64,000 nt of DNA from Aliidongia dinghuensis (GCF_014643535.1 NZ_BMJQ01000002.1:62001-126000), one strand, 5' to 3'. Positions 33,953-44,588 are shown, counted from the stretch's first letter. The notes: a model not told the origin generated them from the sequence alone. Program-made: numbers and translations.

Positions 33953-34726
33953 GTGGAAGTCGAGATCGCCCGCGCCGACGGCATCGCGACCGTCACGCTC
34001 AACCGGCCGGAGAAGCTCAACGCGCTGACGCCGGAAATGCGGGAGGAACTGGCCCGGCTCTTCGGCCTGCTGGGCCAGGAGCGCGAGACCCGCGCCATCG
34101 TCCTGACCGGAGCCGGCCGCGGCTTTTGCGGCAGCGGTGACGTCACCAGCATGGGCTGTTTCACGCCGGAAACGGCGCGCGACCGTCTGAAGATGGCCCA
34201 TCGCATGATCCTGGCCGTCGCCAACATCGAAAAACCGGTGATCGCCGCCGTACGCGGACCGGTCGCCGGCATCGGCTGGAGCCTGGCGCTCGCCTGCGAC
34301 CTGGTCGTGGCGTCCGATACGGCGAAGTTCATCCAGGTGTTCAAGAACGTCGGCCTCGCTCCCGATGGCGGCGCCGTCTATTTCCTGACCCAGATCCTGG
34401 GCCTCCAGCAGGCGAAAGAGATCGTCTATAGCGCGCGGCCCGTGCCGGCGGCGGAGGCCCTCTCGCTCGGCCTCGCAACCCAGGTCGTGCCCGACGCGGA
34501 GCTGGAGACGGCGGCACGGGCGCTCGCCCGGCGCCTTGCCGACAGCCCGGCCTTCTCGTTCGGTGTCACTAAGAAGCTGTTCAAGTCCACGGCTGTGCCC
34601 AGCCTCGAGGCGTTCCTCGATGCCGAGGCCTGGGCGCAAGAGGCCTGCCTTCTGACCGCCGATCATCGGGAGGGCGTCGCCGCCTTCCTGGAAAAGCGCC
34701 CGCCGCAATTCGGCCGGGAACATTGA
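33953..34726 (+). CDS. Crotonase-family isomerase, PaaG-like
   Basis: 257 residues from GTG 33953 with GAGGAGG 7-13 bases upstream. LTGAGRGFCGSGDV is the first oxyanion segment, like PaaG's. In contrast to the hydratase at 28910, the position of the first catalytic Glu carries no acid (FIQVFKNVGLAPDGG), while the second (QQAKEIVYS) is retained. That pattern is typical of PaaG-type double-bond isomerases, not hydratases. The end HREGVAAFLEKRPPQF is also PaaG-like. So it may shift a double bond of an unsaturated CoA ester before the MaoC protein acts. Confidence 0.87.
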   Translation: MEVEIARADGIATVTLNRPEKLNALTPEMREELARLFGLLGQERETRAIVLTGAGRGFCGSGDVTSMGCFTPETARDRLKMAHRMILAVANIEKPVIAAVRGPVAGIGWSLALACDLVVASDTAKFIQVFKNVGLAPDGGAVYFLTQILGLQQAKEIVYSARPVPAAEALSLGLATQVVPDAELETAARALARRLADSPAFSFGVTKKLFKSTAVPSLEAFLDAEAWAQEACLLTADHREGVAAFLEKRPPQFGREH

Positions 34727-34739
34727 GAGGGACCTGCCC

Positions 34740-36110
34740 ATGAGCACCATCGTCGCCTCGGGAGCCCGGCTCGACCGGCTGCCCATCTGCGCCTTCCACC
34801 GCCGCCTGCTCTGGCTGATCGGCGCCGGCATGTTCCTCGACGGATTCGAGGTCTATCTGGCCGGCGGCGTCATCGGCCTGCTGATCAAGACCGGCTGGAC
34901 CGACATGGCGTCGGCTGGCGGCTTCATCTCGGCCGGCGTGTTCGGCATGGTGCTCGGCGCCTGGTTCTCCGGCATCCTGGGCGACCGGTTTGGCCGGCGC
35001 TTCTCCTATCAGCTCAACCTGCTGATCTTCGGGCTCGCGTCCTTCGCGGCCGCGGCGGCGCCTTCCATGCCTTGGCTGGTCGCCGCCCGCTTCGTCATGG
35101 GCATCGGGCTCGGCGCCGAGATCGTCGTCGGCTATGCGACGCTCATCGAATATGTCCCGCCGACCCATCGCGGCCGCTGGGGCGCCGGCCTGTCGCTGTT
35201 CATGAACGCGGCACTCTTCGCATCGGCGATCAGCGGTTATTTCGTGCTGCCGATGATCGGCTGGCGCTCGCTGTTCGTTGCGGTCGGCGTGGCTGCGCTC
35301 GGGGTCTGGTACCTGCGCAAGGGCGTGCCGGAGTCACCTCGCTGGCTCGAGCAGAAGGGCCGTAACGTCGAGGCCGAGGCCATCGTGGCGGGCATCGAGG
35401 CGGAGGCCGGCGTCGGCCGGTCCGCCCTGCCGCCTGCTCCGTCGGCTCCACCGGCCGCAATGCACCCGCTGTTCTCGCGTGAGATGGTGGCGCGCTTCGC
35501 CATGGGCTTCGCGCTCAACATCGGCGGCAATGCGGCGGTCTATGGCTTCATCGTCTGGCTGCCGAGCTTCTTCGTGAAGCAGGGCCTGACCATCACCTCG
35601 TCCCTGGGCTTCACCGCGATCATGTCGCTGGGTGGGCCGGTCGGTGCCGCGATCGGCATGCTGGTCGCCGACCGTTTCAACCGCAAGCGCATGATCGTCG
35701 GCCTATCGGTGCTGGCGGCACTGCTCGGCTTCGCCTATCCGTTCGCCGACAGCAACGAATGGGTCGCGTTGAACGGCTTCGCGCTCGTCACCGTGATCTA
35801 TGTCTTCGTGGCGGTCGCCTGGGCGTCGTACGTGCCTGAGCTGTTCCCGACCGAGATCCGGCTGCGCGCGGCCGGCTATTGCAACGCGGTCGGCCGCCTC
35901 GTGGCGGCCGCCATGCCGTTTGCGGTCGTGCCGCTGTTCACACGGTTCGGCGTCGTGGGCGTCGTCTCGCTGCTTGGCGCGATCCTGCTGATCCAGGCAG
36001 TCGTCGTCGCCGCCCTCGGCATCGAGACCAACCGGCGCTCGCTCGAGGCGCTGGCGCCGGAGGAGACCGACCAGGCCGCGATGGCCGTCCGTGAAGCGCC
36101 AATCGGCTGA
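34740..36110 (+). CDS. MFS transporter, aromatic/dicarboxylic acid:H+ symporter type
   Basis: 456 residues, 12 segments. The early FLDGFEVYLAGGVIGLL resembles the DG-F-D/E segment of AAHS-type carriers, and SGILGDRFGRRFSYQ is motif A; the second half repeats this as MLVADRFNRKRMIVG. It sits 13 bases after the PaaG-like gene and 11 before the MaoC gene, so it very likely imports the acid that the operon degrades. Confidence 0.9.
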   Translation: MSTIVASGARLDRLPICAFHRRLLWLIGAGMFLDGFEVYLAGGVIGLLIKTGWTDMASAGGFISAGVFGMVLGAWFSGILGDRFGRRFSYQLNLLIFGLASFAAAAAPSMPWLVAARFVMGIGLGAEIVVGYATLIEYVPPTHRGRWGAGLSLFMNAALFASAISGYFVLPMIGWRSLFVAVGVAALGVWYLRKGVPESPRWLEQKGRNVEAEAIVAGIEAEAGVGRSALPPAPSAPPAAMHPLFSREMVARFAMGFALNIGGNAAVYGFIVWLPSFFVKQGLTITSSLGFTAIMSLGGPVGAAIGMLVADRFNRKRMIVGLSVLAALLGFAYPFADSNEWVALNGFALVTVIYVFVAVAWASYVPELFPTEIRLRAAGYCNAVGRLVAAAMPFAVVPLFTRFGVVGVVSLLGAILLIQAVVVAALGIETNRRSLEALAPEETDQAAMAVREAPIG

Positions 36111-36121
36111 GGAGCACCAAC

Positions 36122-36577
36122 ATGCCCGGTCTGTTCTATGACCAGTTCTACATTGGCCAGATCTTCAAGCACCCGATCCGCCGGACCGTGACCGAGGCGG
36201 ACAATGTCTGGTTCAGCGCGCTTACCCACAATCCGGCGGCCCTGCACCTGGACGAGGAATATTGCCGGGAACACACGGAGTTCGGCCAGCGCATCGTCAA
36301 CAGCGCCTTCACGCTGGGCCTGATGGTCGGCATCACCGTCGGCGACACGACGCTCGGCACCACCGTCGCCAACCTCGGCTGGGACGAAGTGCGCTTCCCG
36401 AAGCCGCTGTTCCATGGCGACACGGTCCGGGTCGAGACCGAGGTGCTGGAGATGCGCGAGAGCAAGTCTCGGCCGAACCAGGGCATCGTCACGTTCCTGC
36501 ACCGGGCCTTCAATCAACGGCAGGACCTTGTCGCCCATTGCAAGCGATCGGCCCTGATGCTGAAGCAGGATCCCTAG
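36122..36577 (+). CDS. MaoC-family dehydratase, itaconyl/mesaconyl-CoA-hydratase-like
   Basis: 151 residues, one hot-dog domain. The start YDQFYIGQIFKHPIRRTVTE, the active-site region FSALTHNPAALHLDEEYC and the later NLGWDEVRFPKPLFHGDTV follow the mesaconyl/itaconyl-CoA hydratase subgroup more than ordinary MaoC proteins: the classical Asp of the D-x-N-P motif is replaced by Thr, and two residues are inserted before the His. Last gene of the operon. With the lyase at 31896 it would make and split a citramalyl-CoA-like product (inference from memory of such clusters). Confidence 0.85.
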   Translation: MPGLFYDQFYIGQIFKHPIRRTVTEADNVWFSALTHNPAALHLDEEYCREHTEFGQRIVNSAFTLGLMVGITVGDTTLGTTVANLGWDEVRFPKPLFHGDTVRVETEVLEMRESKSRPNQGIVTFLHRAFNQRQDLVAHCKRSALMLKQDP

Positions 36578-36598
36578 CGTGCGGGCCGATCCGCCGTA

Positions 36599-37564
36599 CT
36601 AGTCGCGCGTCGGTTCGAACTTGAGATCGCCGAGTGCCGCCGCGTCGGCCGGGCGCTCGGACGGCCGCCGGTTCGACCAGAAACCGGCGATCAGCGAGCC
36701 CGAGATGTTGTGCCAGACGGAGAAGATGGCACCCGGCAGGGCGGCCAGCGGCGAGAAGTAGAGCTTGCCCAGGGTGGCGGCGAGGCCGGAATTCTGCATG
36801 CCGACCTCGAGCGCCAGCGTGCGGCAGACCGACTCATCGAAGCCCAGCAGCCGGCCGCCCCAGTAGCCGCCGAGGAGGCCCAGCCCGTTGTGCAGGATCA
36901 CGCCCACCAGCACGATCGGCCCGACGCTGGCGATGCTCGCCTGGCTGCCGGCGACGACCGCGCCGATGATCGCCATGACGGCGAGGATGGAGACGAGCGG
37001 CAGGGCCGGCTCGACCGTGCGGATGACCGGGCGGGCGAAGCGGTTGAGCAGCAGGCCGAGCGTCACCGGCAGCGCCACGATCTGCAAAATGCTGACGAGC
37101 AGCCCCCGCACGTCGACCGGGACCGCGGCATCGACATAGAGCCGCGTCAGTAAAGGTGTCGCGACGATGCCGACCACGGTCGACAGGGCGCTGATCGTGA
37201 CCGACAGCGCCACGTCGCCGCCGGCCAGATAGACCATGACCGTCGAGCTGGTGCCGCTCGCAACGCTGCCGACCAGGATCATGCCGGCGCTGAGCTCCGG
37301 CGGCATCGCGAGCAGCCGGGCCAGCAAGAAGGCGGCGAGCGGCATGACGACGTAATGGATCACGATGCCGGCTGCGACCGGCGCCGGCCGCACGATCACC
37401 CGCCGGAAATCGGCGAAGGTGAGTGTGGCACCCATGCCGAACATGACCAGCATCAAGAGGTCGGTGACCCAGGGCAGCAGCGTCCGAAACGACGCAGGCG
37501 CCAGATAGGCGGCCCCGGCGATGAGCACGGCCCAGAGCGGAAACAGGCGGGTAATGAACGACAT
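36599..37564 (-). CDS. Bile acid:sodium symporter (BASS) family transporter
   Basis: 321 residues with about 9-10 hydrophobic segments. [14 protein letters not shown] (near residue 43), [15 protein letters not shown] and NSGLAATL (near 260) are conserved BASS segments; the last resembles the sodium-site cross-over helix. Start ATG 37564 is chosen because GGAGG precedes it by 8 bases; ATG 37579 lies before that site. Known substrates include bile acids, pantoate and keto acids, so import of a small organic acid for the surrounding pathway is plausible. It faces the MaoC gene tail to tail. Confidence 0.9.
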   Translation of the reverse strand: MSFITRLFPLWAVLIAGAAYLAPASFRTLLPWVTDLLMLVMFGMGATLTFADFRRVIVRPAPVAAGIVIHYVVMPLAAFLLARLLAMPPELSAGMILVGSVASGTSSTVMVYLAGGDVALSVTISALSTVVGIVATPLLTRLYVDAAVPVDVRGLLVSILQIVALPVTLGLLLNRFARPVIRTVEPALPLVSILAVMAIIGAVVAGSQASIASVGPIVLVGVILHNGLGLLGGYWGGRLLGFDESVCRTLALEVGMQNSGLAATLGKLYFSPLAALPGAIFSVWHNISGSLIAGFWSNRRPSERPADAAALGDLKFEPTRD

Positions 37565-37572
37565 GGCAACGG

Positions 37573-37577
37573 CCTCC
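37573..37577 (-). promoter_or_regulatory. Ribosome-binding site fixing the BASS start
   Basis: GGAGG on the minus strand, 8 bases before ATG 37564 and inside the codons that a start at 37579 would use. Confidence 0.6.
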
Positions 37578-37709
37578 ATGATCCCGGGCGGATCATGGGA
37601 CGGCCGCCTGGATGAGCCGTGCGGGGATCGCTTATTTCGTCGGCGGGGGCAAGAACGTCGGGTGGGAAGCCGCTATGCGCCCACGGCGCGCAATTTTATT
37701 TCGCGCGCC

Positions 37710-38603
37710 TTAATTTCGTGTGCCGGCACGCCTGAGACCGCCTGCCGTCTCGGGCACGGTCTGGGCGAGCGAGGCCAGTGCCGCGGCAAGCGCCGTGGCG
37801 GCCGGCGCCGGCCGCGGCCGCTCGAAGATGGCGAATTCCAGATGGGGCAGCGGCGGCAGCCCGTCCGGCTCGCCGAGGACGCGCAGGCCGGCGACGACGG
37901 CGCTCGCCGGCAGCGGCGTCACGGCGAGGCCGGCGAGTGCTGCGGCCCTGACGCCGGTCAAGCTCGGGCTGGTATAGACGATGCGCCAGGGTCGCTCGCG
38001 GTTGCGGCAGGCATCGAGCGCCGCCTCACGCGAGACCGAATGCTCACGGAAGAGTGCCAGCGGCAATACCGCGTCGGGCTCGAGGTCGAACGTCTCCGAC
38101 GCGGCCCAGACGAGCGGCTCGCGCCAGACGAGCCGGCCGCGCGACGTGCCCCAAGGCCGCTTGGCCAGCACCACGTCGAGCCGGTCCGCGTCGAGCTGCT
38201 CGATGAGCTCGGCGCTGACGCCGACCTCCACCTCGAGCCGGACGTTCGGGTGCAGGCGGGCGAAGCGGCCGAGCGCCGGCGGCAGGGAGTCGCCGGCGAC
38301 CTCCTCGACGGCGCCGAGCCGCACCACGCCCGAGAGCTGCGGCGCCGCCAGGCGGCGGCGCACGGCCTCCTCGAGCTGCAGCAGGCGCCGGGCGTCGCCC
38401 AGCAGCATGTCGCCTTCGTCGGTCAGCGCCACCGCACGGGTGTTGCGGCGGAACAGAGAGCGGCCCGTCTCGAGCTCGAGGCGCTTGATCTGCTGGCTGA
38501 CCGTCGACTGCGTCAGATTGAGCCGCTCGGCCGCGCGGCGGAACCCGCCGCATTCGGCGACGGCGACGAAGGTGCGCAACAGATCGAGCTCGAGCATGGG
38601 CAT
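37710..38603 (-). CDS. LysR-family transcriptional regulator
   Basis: 297 residues from ATG 38603 (ATG 38597 is nearly as good). Helix-turn-helix at residues 5-62 (LDLLRTFVAVAECGGFRRAA; LTQSTVSQQIKRLE), then an effector domain. It is divergent from the malonyl-CoA decarboxylase operon, with a palindromic site touching its own start codon, so it probably controls both. The open frame beyond 38603 crosses the operator and is unlikely to be translated. Confidence 0.92.
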   Translation of the reverse strand: MPMLELDLLRTFVAVAECGGFRRAAERLNLTQSTVSQQIKRLELETGRSLFRRNTRAVALTDEGDMLLGDARRLLQLEEAVRRRLAAPQLSGVVRLGAVEEVAGDSLPPALGRFARLHPNVRLEVEVGVSAELIEQLDADRLDVVLAKRPWGTSRGRLVWREPLVWAASETFDLEPDAVLPLALFREHSVSREAALDACRNRERPWRIVYTSPSLTGVRAAALAGLAVTPLPASAVVAGLRVLGEPDGLPPLPHLEFAIFERPRPAPAATALAAALASLAQTVPETAGGLRRAGTRN

Positions 38604-38622
38604 TGATCGCAAAAAACGATCA
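38604..38622. promoter_or_regulatory. Palindromic LysR-type operator
   Basis: TGATCG-N7-CGATCA (38604-38609 and 38617-38622) is a perfect 6-base palindrome with an A-rich centre, directly next to the LysR start codon. It contains the T-N11-A form used by LysR proteins. Binding there would repress the regulator's own gene; control of the divergent operon is inferred. Confidence 0.55.
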
Positions 38623-38699
38623 GTAAAATTACCAATTATCGTTTCTCGGTTCAATGCCGTGCGCTCATTCTCAAGGAAGACATCGATCGACCCCGATCA

Positions 38700-38719
38700 G
38701 GCGGACAAAACAATCCGCC
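38700..38719. repeat. Inverted repeat in the leader of the malonyl-CoA decarboxylase gene
   Basis: GGCGGA-N8-TCCGCC with A-rich centre, 24 bases before ATG 38743. It could be a second regulator site or an mRNA hairpin upstream of the ribosome-binding site AAGGAGC. Confidence 0.4.
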
Positions 38720-38742
38720 GGTCATCGCGAAGGAGCTCGGAT

Positions 38743-40158
38743 ATGGCGCCAACGGCCCTGAAGACCCGGTCGTCGAAATCCTCCGATCCGCGTTCCTGGG
38801 TCGAGCGGCTCTGGGCCTCGCTCTCGTTGCGCAGCAGCACCGAAGTCGATCGGACCGGCCCCCTGGTGCCGCCGCTCGACCGGGCGAAGCGTCTCGCCGA
38901 GGCGCTCCTGTCGGGCCGCGGCGAGGCGTCGGGCGCCATCGTCGCCCGCGAGCTGCACGAATGCCTGCGCACGCTCGGTGCCGAAGATCGGCTCGCTTTC
39001 TATCGCTTCCTCGCGACCGGCTTCCAACCCGATGCGAAGCGGCTGCGCGCGGCGGCCGAGGCCTATCTCGCCGATCCGTCCGCCGAGGGCGCGGCCAAGC
39101 TCGCCGAGGTGGCCGACCCGACCCGGCAGGAGCTGCTGCGCCGCATGAACCTGTCGCTGGGCGGCACGGCGGCGCTGGTTGCCATGCGCAAGGAACTGGC
39201 CCAGCACCTGCGCGACGCGCCGGAGCTGAAGCTGCTCGACGCCGATCTCAAGCATCTCTTCGTCTCCTGGTTCAACCGCGGCTTCCTCGAGCTCAGGCGC
39301 ATCGACTGGCAGTCCCCGGCGGCGGTGCTCGACAAGCTCATTGCCTACGAGGCGGTGCACGAGATCCAGGGCTGGGACGATCTCCGGCGGCGCCTGGCAC
39401 CCGATCGGCGCTGCTTCGCCTTCTTCCACCCGGCGCTGCCGGGCGAGCCGCTGATCTTCGTCGAAGTGGCGCTCGTCGAGGGGCTGGCCGCGGCGGTGCA
39501 GCCGCTCCTCGGGTGCGACGGCCAGCGCATCGACGAGGCAGCCGCACAGGCCCGGGCGGCGCGCGCCGACACGGCGATCTTCTATTCCATTTCGAACTGC
39601 CAGGACGGCCTGCGCGGCGTCTCGTTCGGTAATTTCCTGATCAAGCAGGTGGTCGAGGAACTCAAGGCCGAGCTGCCGCAGCTCACCCGCTTCTCGACGC
39701 TGTCGCCGGTGCCAGGCTTCCGCCGCTGGCTCGAGAAGCGGATGGCGCTGCCCGGTGCCGCGGACGCCGCCCTCGAGAAGCCGCTCAAGGCCGAGGACTG
39801 GTGGCAGGATCCGGCCAAGGCCGACGCGCTGCGCCAGCCGCTCCTGCGCTTCTGCGCCACGTATCTCACCGGCCCGGCCGGCCCCAAGGGCTCGGTCGAT
39901 CCGGTGGCGCGTTTCCACCTGGGCAATGGCGCCCGGCTCGAGCGGATCAACTGGCTCGGCAACGTGGCGCCCCGCGGCATCCGGGAATCCTACGGCATCA
40001 TGGTCAATTACCTCTATGACCTCGACCTGATCGAGGCCAACCACGAGGCCTTCGCGCAGGATGGTACGGTCGCCCGCTCGGCTGACGTCGATGCGCTGAT
40101 GGTCGAGGAACCGGTGCCGCCGGTTCGCGCCCGCTCGAGCCGGCTCCGGCGGGCTTGA
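38743..40158 (+). CDS. Malonyl-CoA decarboxylase
   Basis: 471 residues, typical of single-chain bacterial MCD. An N-terminal helical region is followed by the GNAT-like catalytic part with SISNCQDGLRGVSFGNFLIK at 282-301, containing the catalytic-serine region, and RFHLGNGARLERINWL, where His392 would be the catalytic histidine. AAGGAGC lies 8-14 bases before ATG 38743; the long upstream open frame is antisense to the LysR gene and is rejected. It makes acetyl-CoA and CO2 from malonyl-CoA. With the MFS carrier and CoA-transferase downstream it forms a probable malonate (or methylmalonate) use operon. Confidence 0.95.
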   Translation: MAPTALKTRSSKSSDPRSWVERLWASLSLRSSTEVDRTGPLVPPLDRAKRLAEALLSGRGEASGAIVARELHECLRTLGAEDRLAFYRFLATGFQPDAKRLRAAAEAYLADPSAEGAAKLAEVADPTRQELLRRMNLSLGGTAALVAMRKELAQHLRDAPELKLLDADLKHLFVSWFNRGFLELRRIDWQSPAAVLDKLIAYEAVHEIQGWDDLRRRLAPDRRCFAFFHPALPGEPLIFVEVALVEGLAAAVQPLLGCDGQRIDEAAAQARAARADTAIFYSISNCQDGLRGVSFGNFLIKQVVEELKAELPQLTRFSTLSPVPGFRRWLEKRMALPGAADAALEKPLKAEDWWQDPAKADALRQPLLRFCATYLTGPAGPKGSVDPVARFHLGNGARLERINWLGNVAPRGIRESYGIMVNYLYDLDLIEANHEAFAQDGTVARSADVDALMVEEPVPPVRARSSRLRRA

Positions 40159-40247
40159 GCCCCTAGGCCTTATCCCCTGGACCTGAGACGAACCGCGCCG
40201 AGCGTCAAGCCGATCGCTCGGCATATAAGACGGCCGGCCTTAATGTT

Positions 40248-40254
40248 GGGAGGA
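40248..40254 (+). promoter_or_regulatory. Ribosome-binding site before a TTG start
   Basis: GGGAGGA at 40248-40254 stands 7 bases before TTG 40262. No ATG or GTG in the same frame lies closer, so the carrier gene probably uses TTG. Confidence 0.55.
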
Positions 40255-40261
40255 ACCTTCG

Positions 40262-41587
40262 TTGACGATTAGATCCTATGCGGAGGCGGCGCCGTTGACC
40301 GCCCGGCGCACGCCGCTCAACCGGCAGCAGATTATCGGCTTCTGGGCGGCCTGGGCCGGCTGGATGCTCGACGGCATGGATTCCGTCATCTACGCACTGG
40401 TCCTCGGGCCGGCCATGACCGAGCTCTTGCCGCGCTCCGGCATGGACGCGTCGCCGGCCAACATCGGCTATGTCGGCTCGGTCATGTTCGCGCTGTTCTT
40501 GGTCGGCTGGGGCCTGTCCTTCATCTGGGGCCCGGTCGCCGACCGGTTCGGCCGGACGAAGGCGCTGGCGGCGACCGTGCTGATCTATGCGGTGTTCACC
40601 GGCGCCGCGGCCTTCTCGCAGAACATCTGGCAGCTGGCGCTGTTCCGCTTCCTCGCTGGTGTCGGCGTCGGCGGCGAATGGGCGATGGCCGGCACCTATG
40701 TCGCCGAGGCCTGGCCGGAAGACCGGCGCAAGATGGGCGCCGGCTACCTGCAGACCGGCTATTATTTCGGCTTCTTCGTCGCCGCCGGCCTCAACTACAC
40801 GATCGGCGCGTCGCTTGGCTGGCGCAGCATGTTCCTGTGCGGGCTGGTGCCGGTCGTGGTGTCGATCCTGACACTCCTGGGCGTGAAGGAGCCGGATCGC
40901 TGGGAGCACAAGCACGAGGAGGAGGTAGCCGCGCACAAGCGCCACAAGAGCCCGCTCGTGGCGATCTTCAAGGCGCCCTATCGCCGCCGCACCATCGTCA
41001 TGTCGACGCTGCTGACGGTCGCCATCGTCGGCCTCTGGGCGGGTGCTGTCTACGAGCCGACCGCCATCGTGTTCCTGGCCAAGGCCCGTGGCATGGACGC
41101 GCCCACGGCGGCCAAGCTTGCCTCGTGGGGCACGGCGCTCCTCTCGGTCGGCACGATCATCGGCTGCGTCGTCCTGCCGTGGCTCGCCGAGCGCTACGGG
41201 CGCCGGGCGACGCTCGCCCTCTATTTCGTCGGCATGCTCGTAACCATCGTCGTCGCCTTCGGCTGGGCCTTCTACCTGCCGTCGGACCTGGCGCTGCCGG
41301 TCTTCCTGGGAGTGCTGTTCTTCCTGGGCGTCGCCGGTGGCAATTTCACCATGTTCAGCCTGTGGCTGCCCGAGCAGTTCGGCACGGACGTGCGGGCGAC
41401 CGCCTTCGCGTTCTGCACCTCGGTCGGCCGGTTCATCGGCGCCGGCGTCAATTTCGCGCTGGCGGCGGCGGTCAAGTCGATGGGAACGCTCGGCACGCCG
41501 GTGGCGCTCACCGCTGTTGCCTTCGCGATCGGCCTGCTGATCATTCCGTTTGCGACGGAAACGCGCGGGCAGTCGCTGCCAGAGTGA
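40262..41587 (+). CDS. MFS transporter, carboxylate:H+ symporter type
   Basis: 441 residues, 12 segments. FWAAWAGWMLDGMDSVIYALVL near residues 27-48 (quoted in part) has the DG-D pattern of JEN1/ShiA/AAHS-like acid carriers, WGPVADRFGRTKAL is motif A, and a 15-residue charged loop (HKHEEEVAAHKRHK) joins the halves. Placed between malonyl-CoA decarboxylase and a CoA-transferase, so malonate or a related dicarboxylate is the likely cargo (inference). Confidence 0.92.
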   Translation: MTIRSYAEAAPLTARRTPLNRQQIIGFWAAWAGWMLDGMDSVIYALVLGPAMTELLPRSGMDASPANIGYVGSVMFALFLVGWGLSFIWGPVADRFGRTKALAATVLIYAVFTGAAAFSQNIWQLALFRFLAGVGVGGEWAMAGTYVAEAWPEDRRKMGAGYLQTGYYFGFFVAAGLNYTIGASLGWRSMFLCGLVPVVVSILTLLGVKEPDRWEHKHEEEVAAHKRHKSPLVAIFKAPYRRRTIVMSTLLTVAIVGLWAGAVYEPTAIVFLAKARGMDAPTAAKLASWGTALLSVGTIIGCVVLPWLAERYGRRATLALYFVGMLVTIVVAFGWAFYLPSDLALPVFLGVLFFLGVAGGNFTMFSLWLPEQFGTDVRATAFAFCTSVGRFIGAGVNFALAAAVKSMGTLGTPVALTAVAFAIGLLIIPFATETRGQSLPE

Positions 41588-41605
41588 GTTTGTGAGGAGA
41601 GCGAG

Positions 41606-42811
41606 ATGACGGAACCCACCGGCCCCCTCAAGGGCCTGACGGTCTTCGACCTGACGCGCGTGCTCGCGGGTCCGACGTGCGTGCAGATGCTGGCCGACCT
41701 GGGCGCCGACGTCGTCAAGATCGAGAAACCCGGGTCGGGCGACGACACGCGCGGCTTCGCCCCGCCCCACATGCCCGGCACCGGCGAAAGCGCCTATTTC
41801 GTCGGTGCCAACCGCAACAAGCGCTCGGTGACGCTCGACATCGCGACGCCGGAGGGGCAGGAGATCGCGTTGAAGCTGATCGCCCAGAGCGACATCCTGG
41901 TCGAGAACTTCAAGGTGGGGGCGCTTGCCAAATACGGCCTCGGATATGCCCAGCTGAAGGAGCGGTTCACCGGCCTGATCTATTGCTCGATCACCGGCTT
42001 CGGCCAGACCGGGCCCTATGCGCCGCGGCCAGGCTACGACAGCCTGATCCAGGCGATGGGCGGCGTCATGAGCCTGACCGGCGAGCCCGACGGCGCGCCA
42101 CAGAAGGTCGGCATCCCGCTCGCCGACCTGTTCGCCGGCCTCTACGGCTGCATCGGCATCCTGGCGGCGCTGCGGCACCGCGAGGCGACGGGCCAAGGCC
42201 AGCAGATCGACATCGGCATGCTCGACACCCATGTCGCCTGGCTCGCCAACCAGGGCATGAACTACCTCGCGACCGGTGAGAACCCGCCGCGCCTCGGCAA
42301 CCAGCATCCGAACATCGTGCCCTACCAGGTATTCGCCACGGCCGACGGCTTCATGGTGCTTTCGGTCGGCAACGACCCGACCTTCGAGCGGTTCTGCAAG
42401 GAGTTCGGGCTTGCGCACCTGCCGGCCGACGCGCGCTTCGCGACCAATGCCGCCCGCGTGCAGAATCGGCAGCTCGTAACCGATACACTGGCGCCGGTGC
42501 TGAAGCAGCACCCGACCGACTGGTGGATCTCGCGGCTCGAGGCGCTCAAGATCGGCTGCGGCCCGATCAACACGCTGGAACAGGTGTTCGCCGACCCGCA
42601 GATCAAGGCGCGCGAGGCCGTGCGCGAGATGCAGCATTCGTCCGGCGCCACCGTGAAAGTGATCGCCAACCCGGTCCGCCTGTCCGAGACGCCGGCCGAC
42701 TACCGCTTGGCCCCGCCGCTCCTGGGCGAGCATACGGACGCGGTGCTGCGCGAGCGGCTGGGCTTGAGCGAGGCAGCGCTCGCCGATCTCAAGGCGCGCG
42801 GCGTCGTCTAG
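41606..42811 (+). CDS. CaiB/BaiF-family CoA-transferase
   Basis: 401 residues. GLTVFDLTRVLAGPTCVQML at 10-29 and the catalytic Asp174 in IPLADLFAGLYG fit class III CoA-transferases. It is the third gene of the operon with malonyl-CoA decarboxylase and a carboxylate carrier, 18 bases after the carrier. In this place it could move CoA from acetyl-CoA or succinyl-CoA to malonate, doing the job of malonyl-CoA synthetase MatB, which is absent here (inference). Confidence 0.92.
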   Translation: MTEPTGPLKGLTVFDLTRVLAGPTCVQMLADLGADVVKIEKPGSGDDTRGFAPPHMPGTGESAYFVGANRNKRSVTLDIATPEGQEIALKLIAQSDILVENFKVGALAKYGLGYAQLKERFTGLIYCSITGFGQTGPYAPRPGYDSLIQAMGGVMSLTGEPDGAPQKVGIPLADLFAGLYGCIGILAALRHREATGQGQQIDIGMLDTHVAWLANQGMNYLATGENPPRLGNQHPNIVPYQVFATADGFMVLSVGNDPTFERFCKEFGLAHLPADARFATNAARVQNRQLVTDTLAPVLKQHPTDWWISRLEALKIGCGPINTLEQVFADPQIKAREAVREMQHSSGATVKVIANPVRLSETPADYRLAPPLLGEHTDAVLRERLGLSEAALADLKARGVV

Positions 42812-42829
42812 GCTTCGGCAGATCGCGGG

Positions 42830-44422
<1,593 letters not shown>

Positions 44423-44588
44423 TCAGAACTCGACGGCAAAACTTCGGCGGCAGGCGAGCTGCGCTTCCCCGGTTAAGGGGCGGTTTCGGCGGGTGGTTAG
44501 CGGATGGGGCCGCTCCGCACTCGTCGGACACTTAAGAGCGGGAAACCGCGCTCGCAAGGGGCCAATTCGGGACATGGGGTTGCGCGAT
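44423..44588. other. Intergenic region before the alpha-glucosidase
   Basis: 166 bases with no coding character. It should carry the alpha-glucosidase promoter on the minus strand; no clear -35/-10 pair was seen. Confidence 0.35.

Noticed and set aside
37981-38742. N-terminal extension of malonyl-CoA decarboxylase by about 250 codons
   Set aside because: The extension is antisense to the LysR gene and crosses its operator; AAGGAGC before ATG 38743 gives the normal family length.
40205-42733. 842-codon open frame on the minus strand opposite the MFS and CoA-transferase genes
   Set aside because: Spans two well-supported plus-strand genes and their gap, with low-complexity Arg/Gln/Asp sequence.
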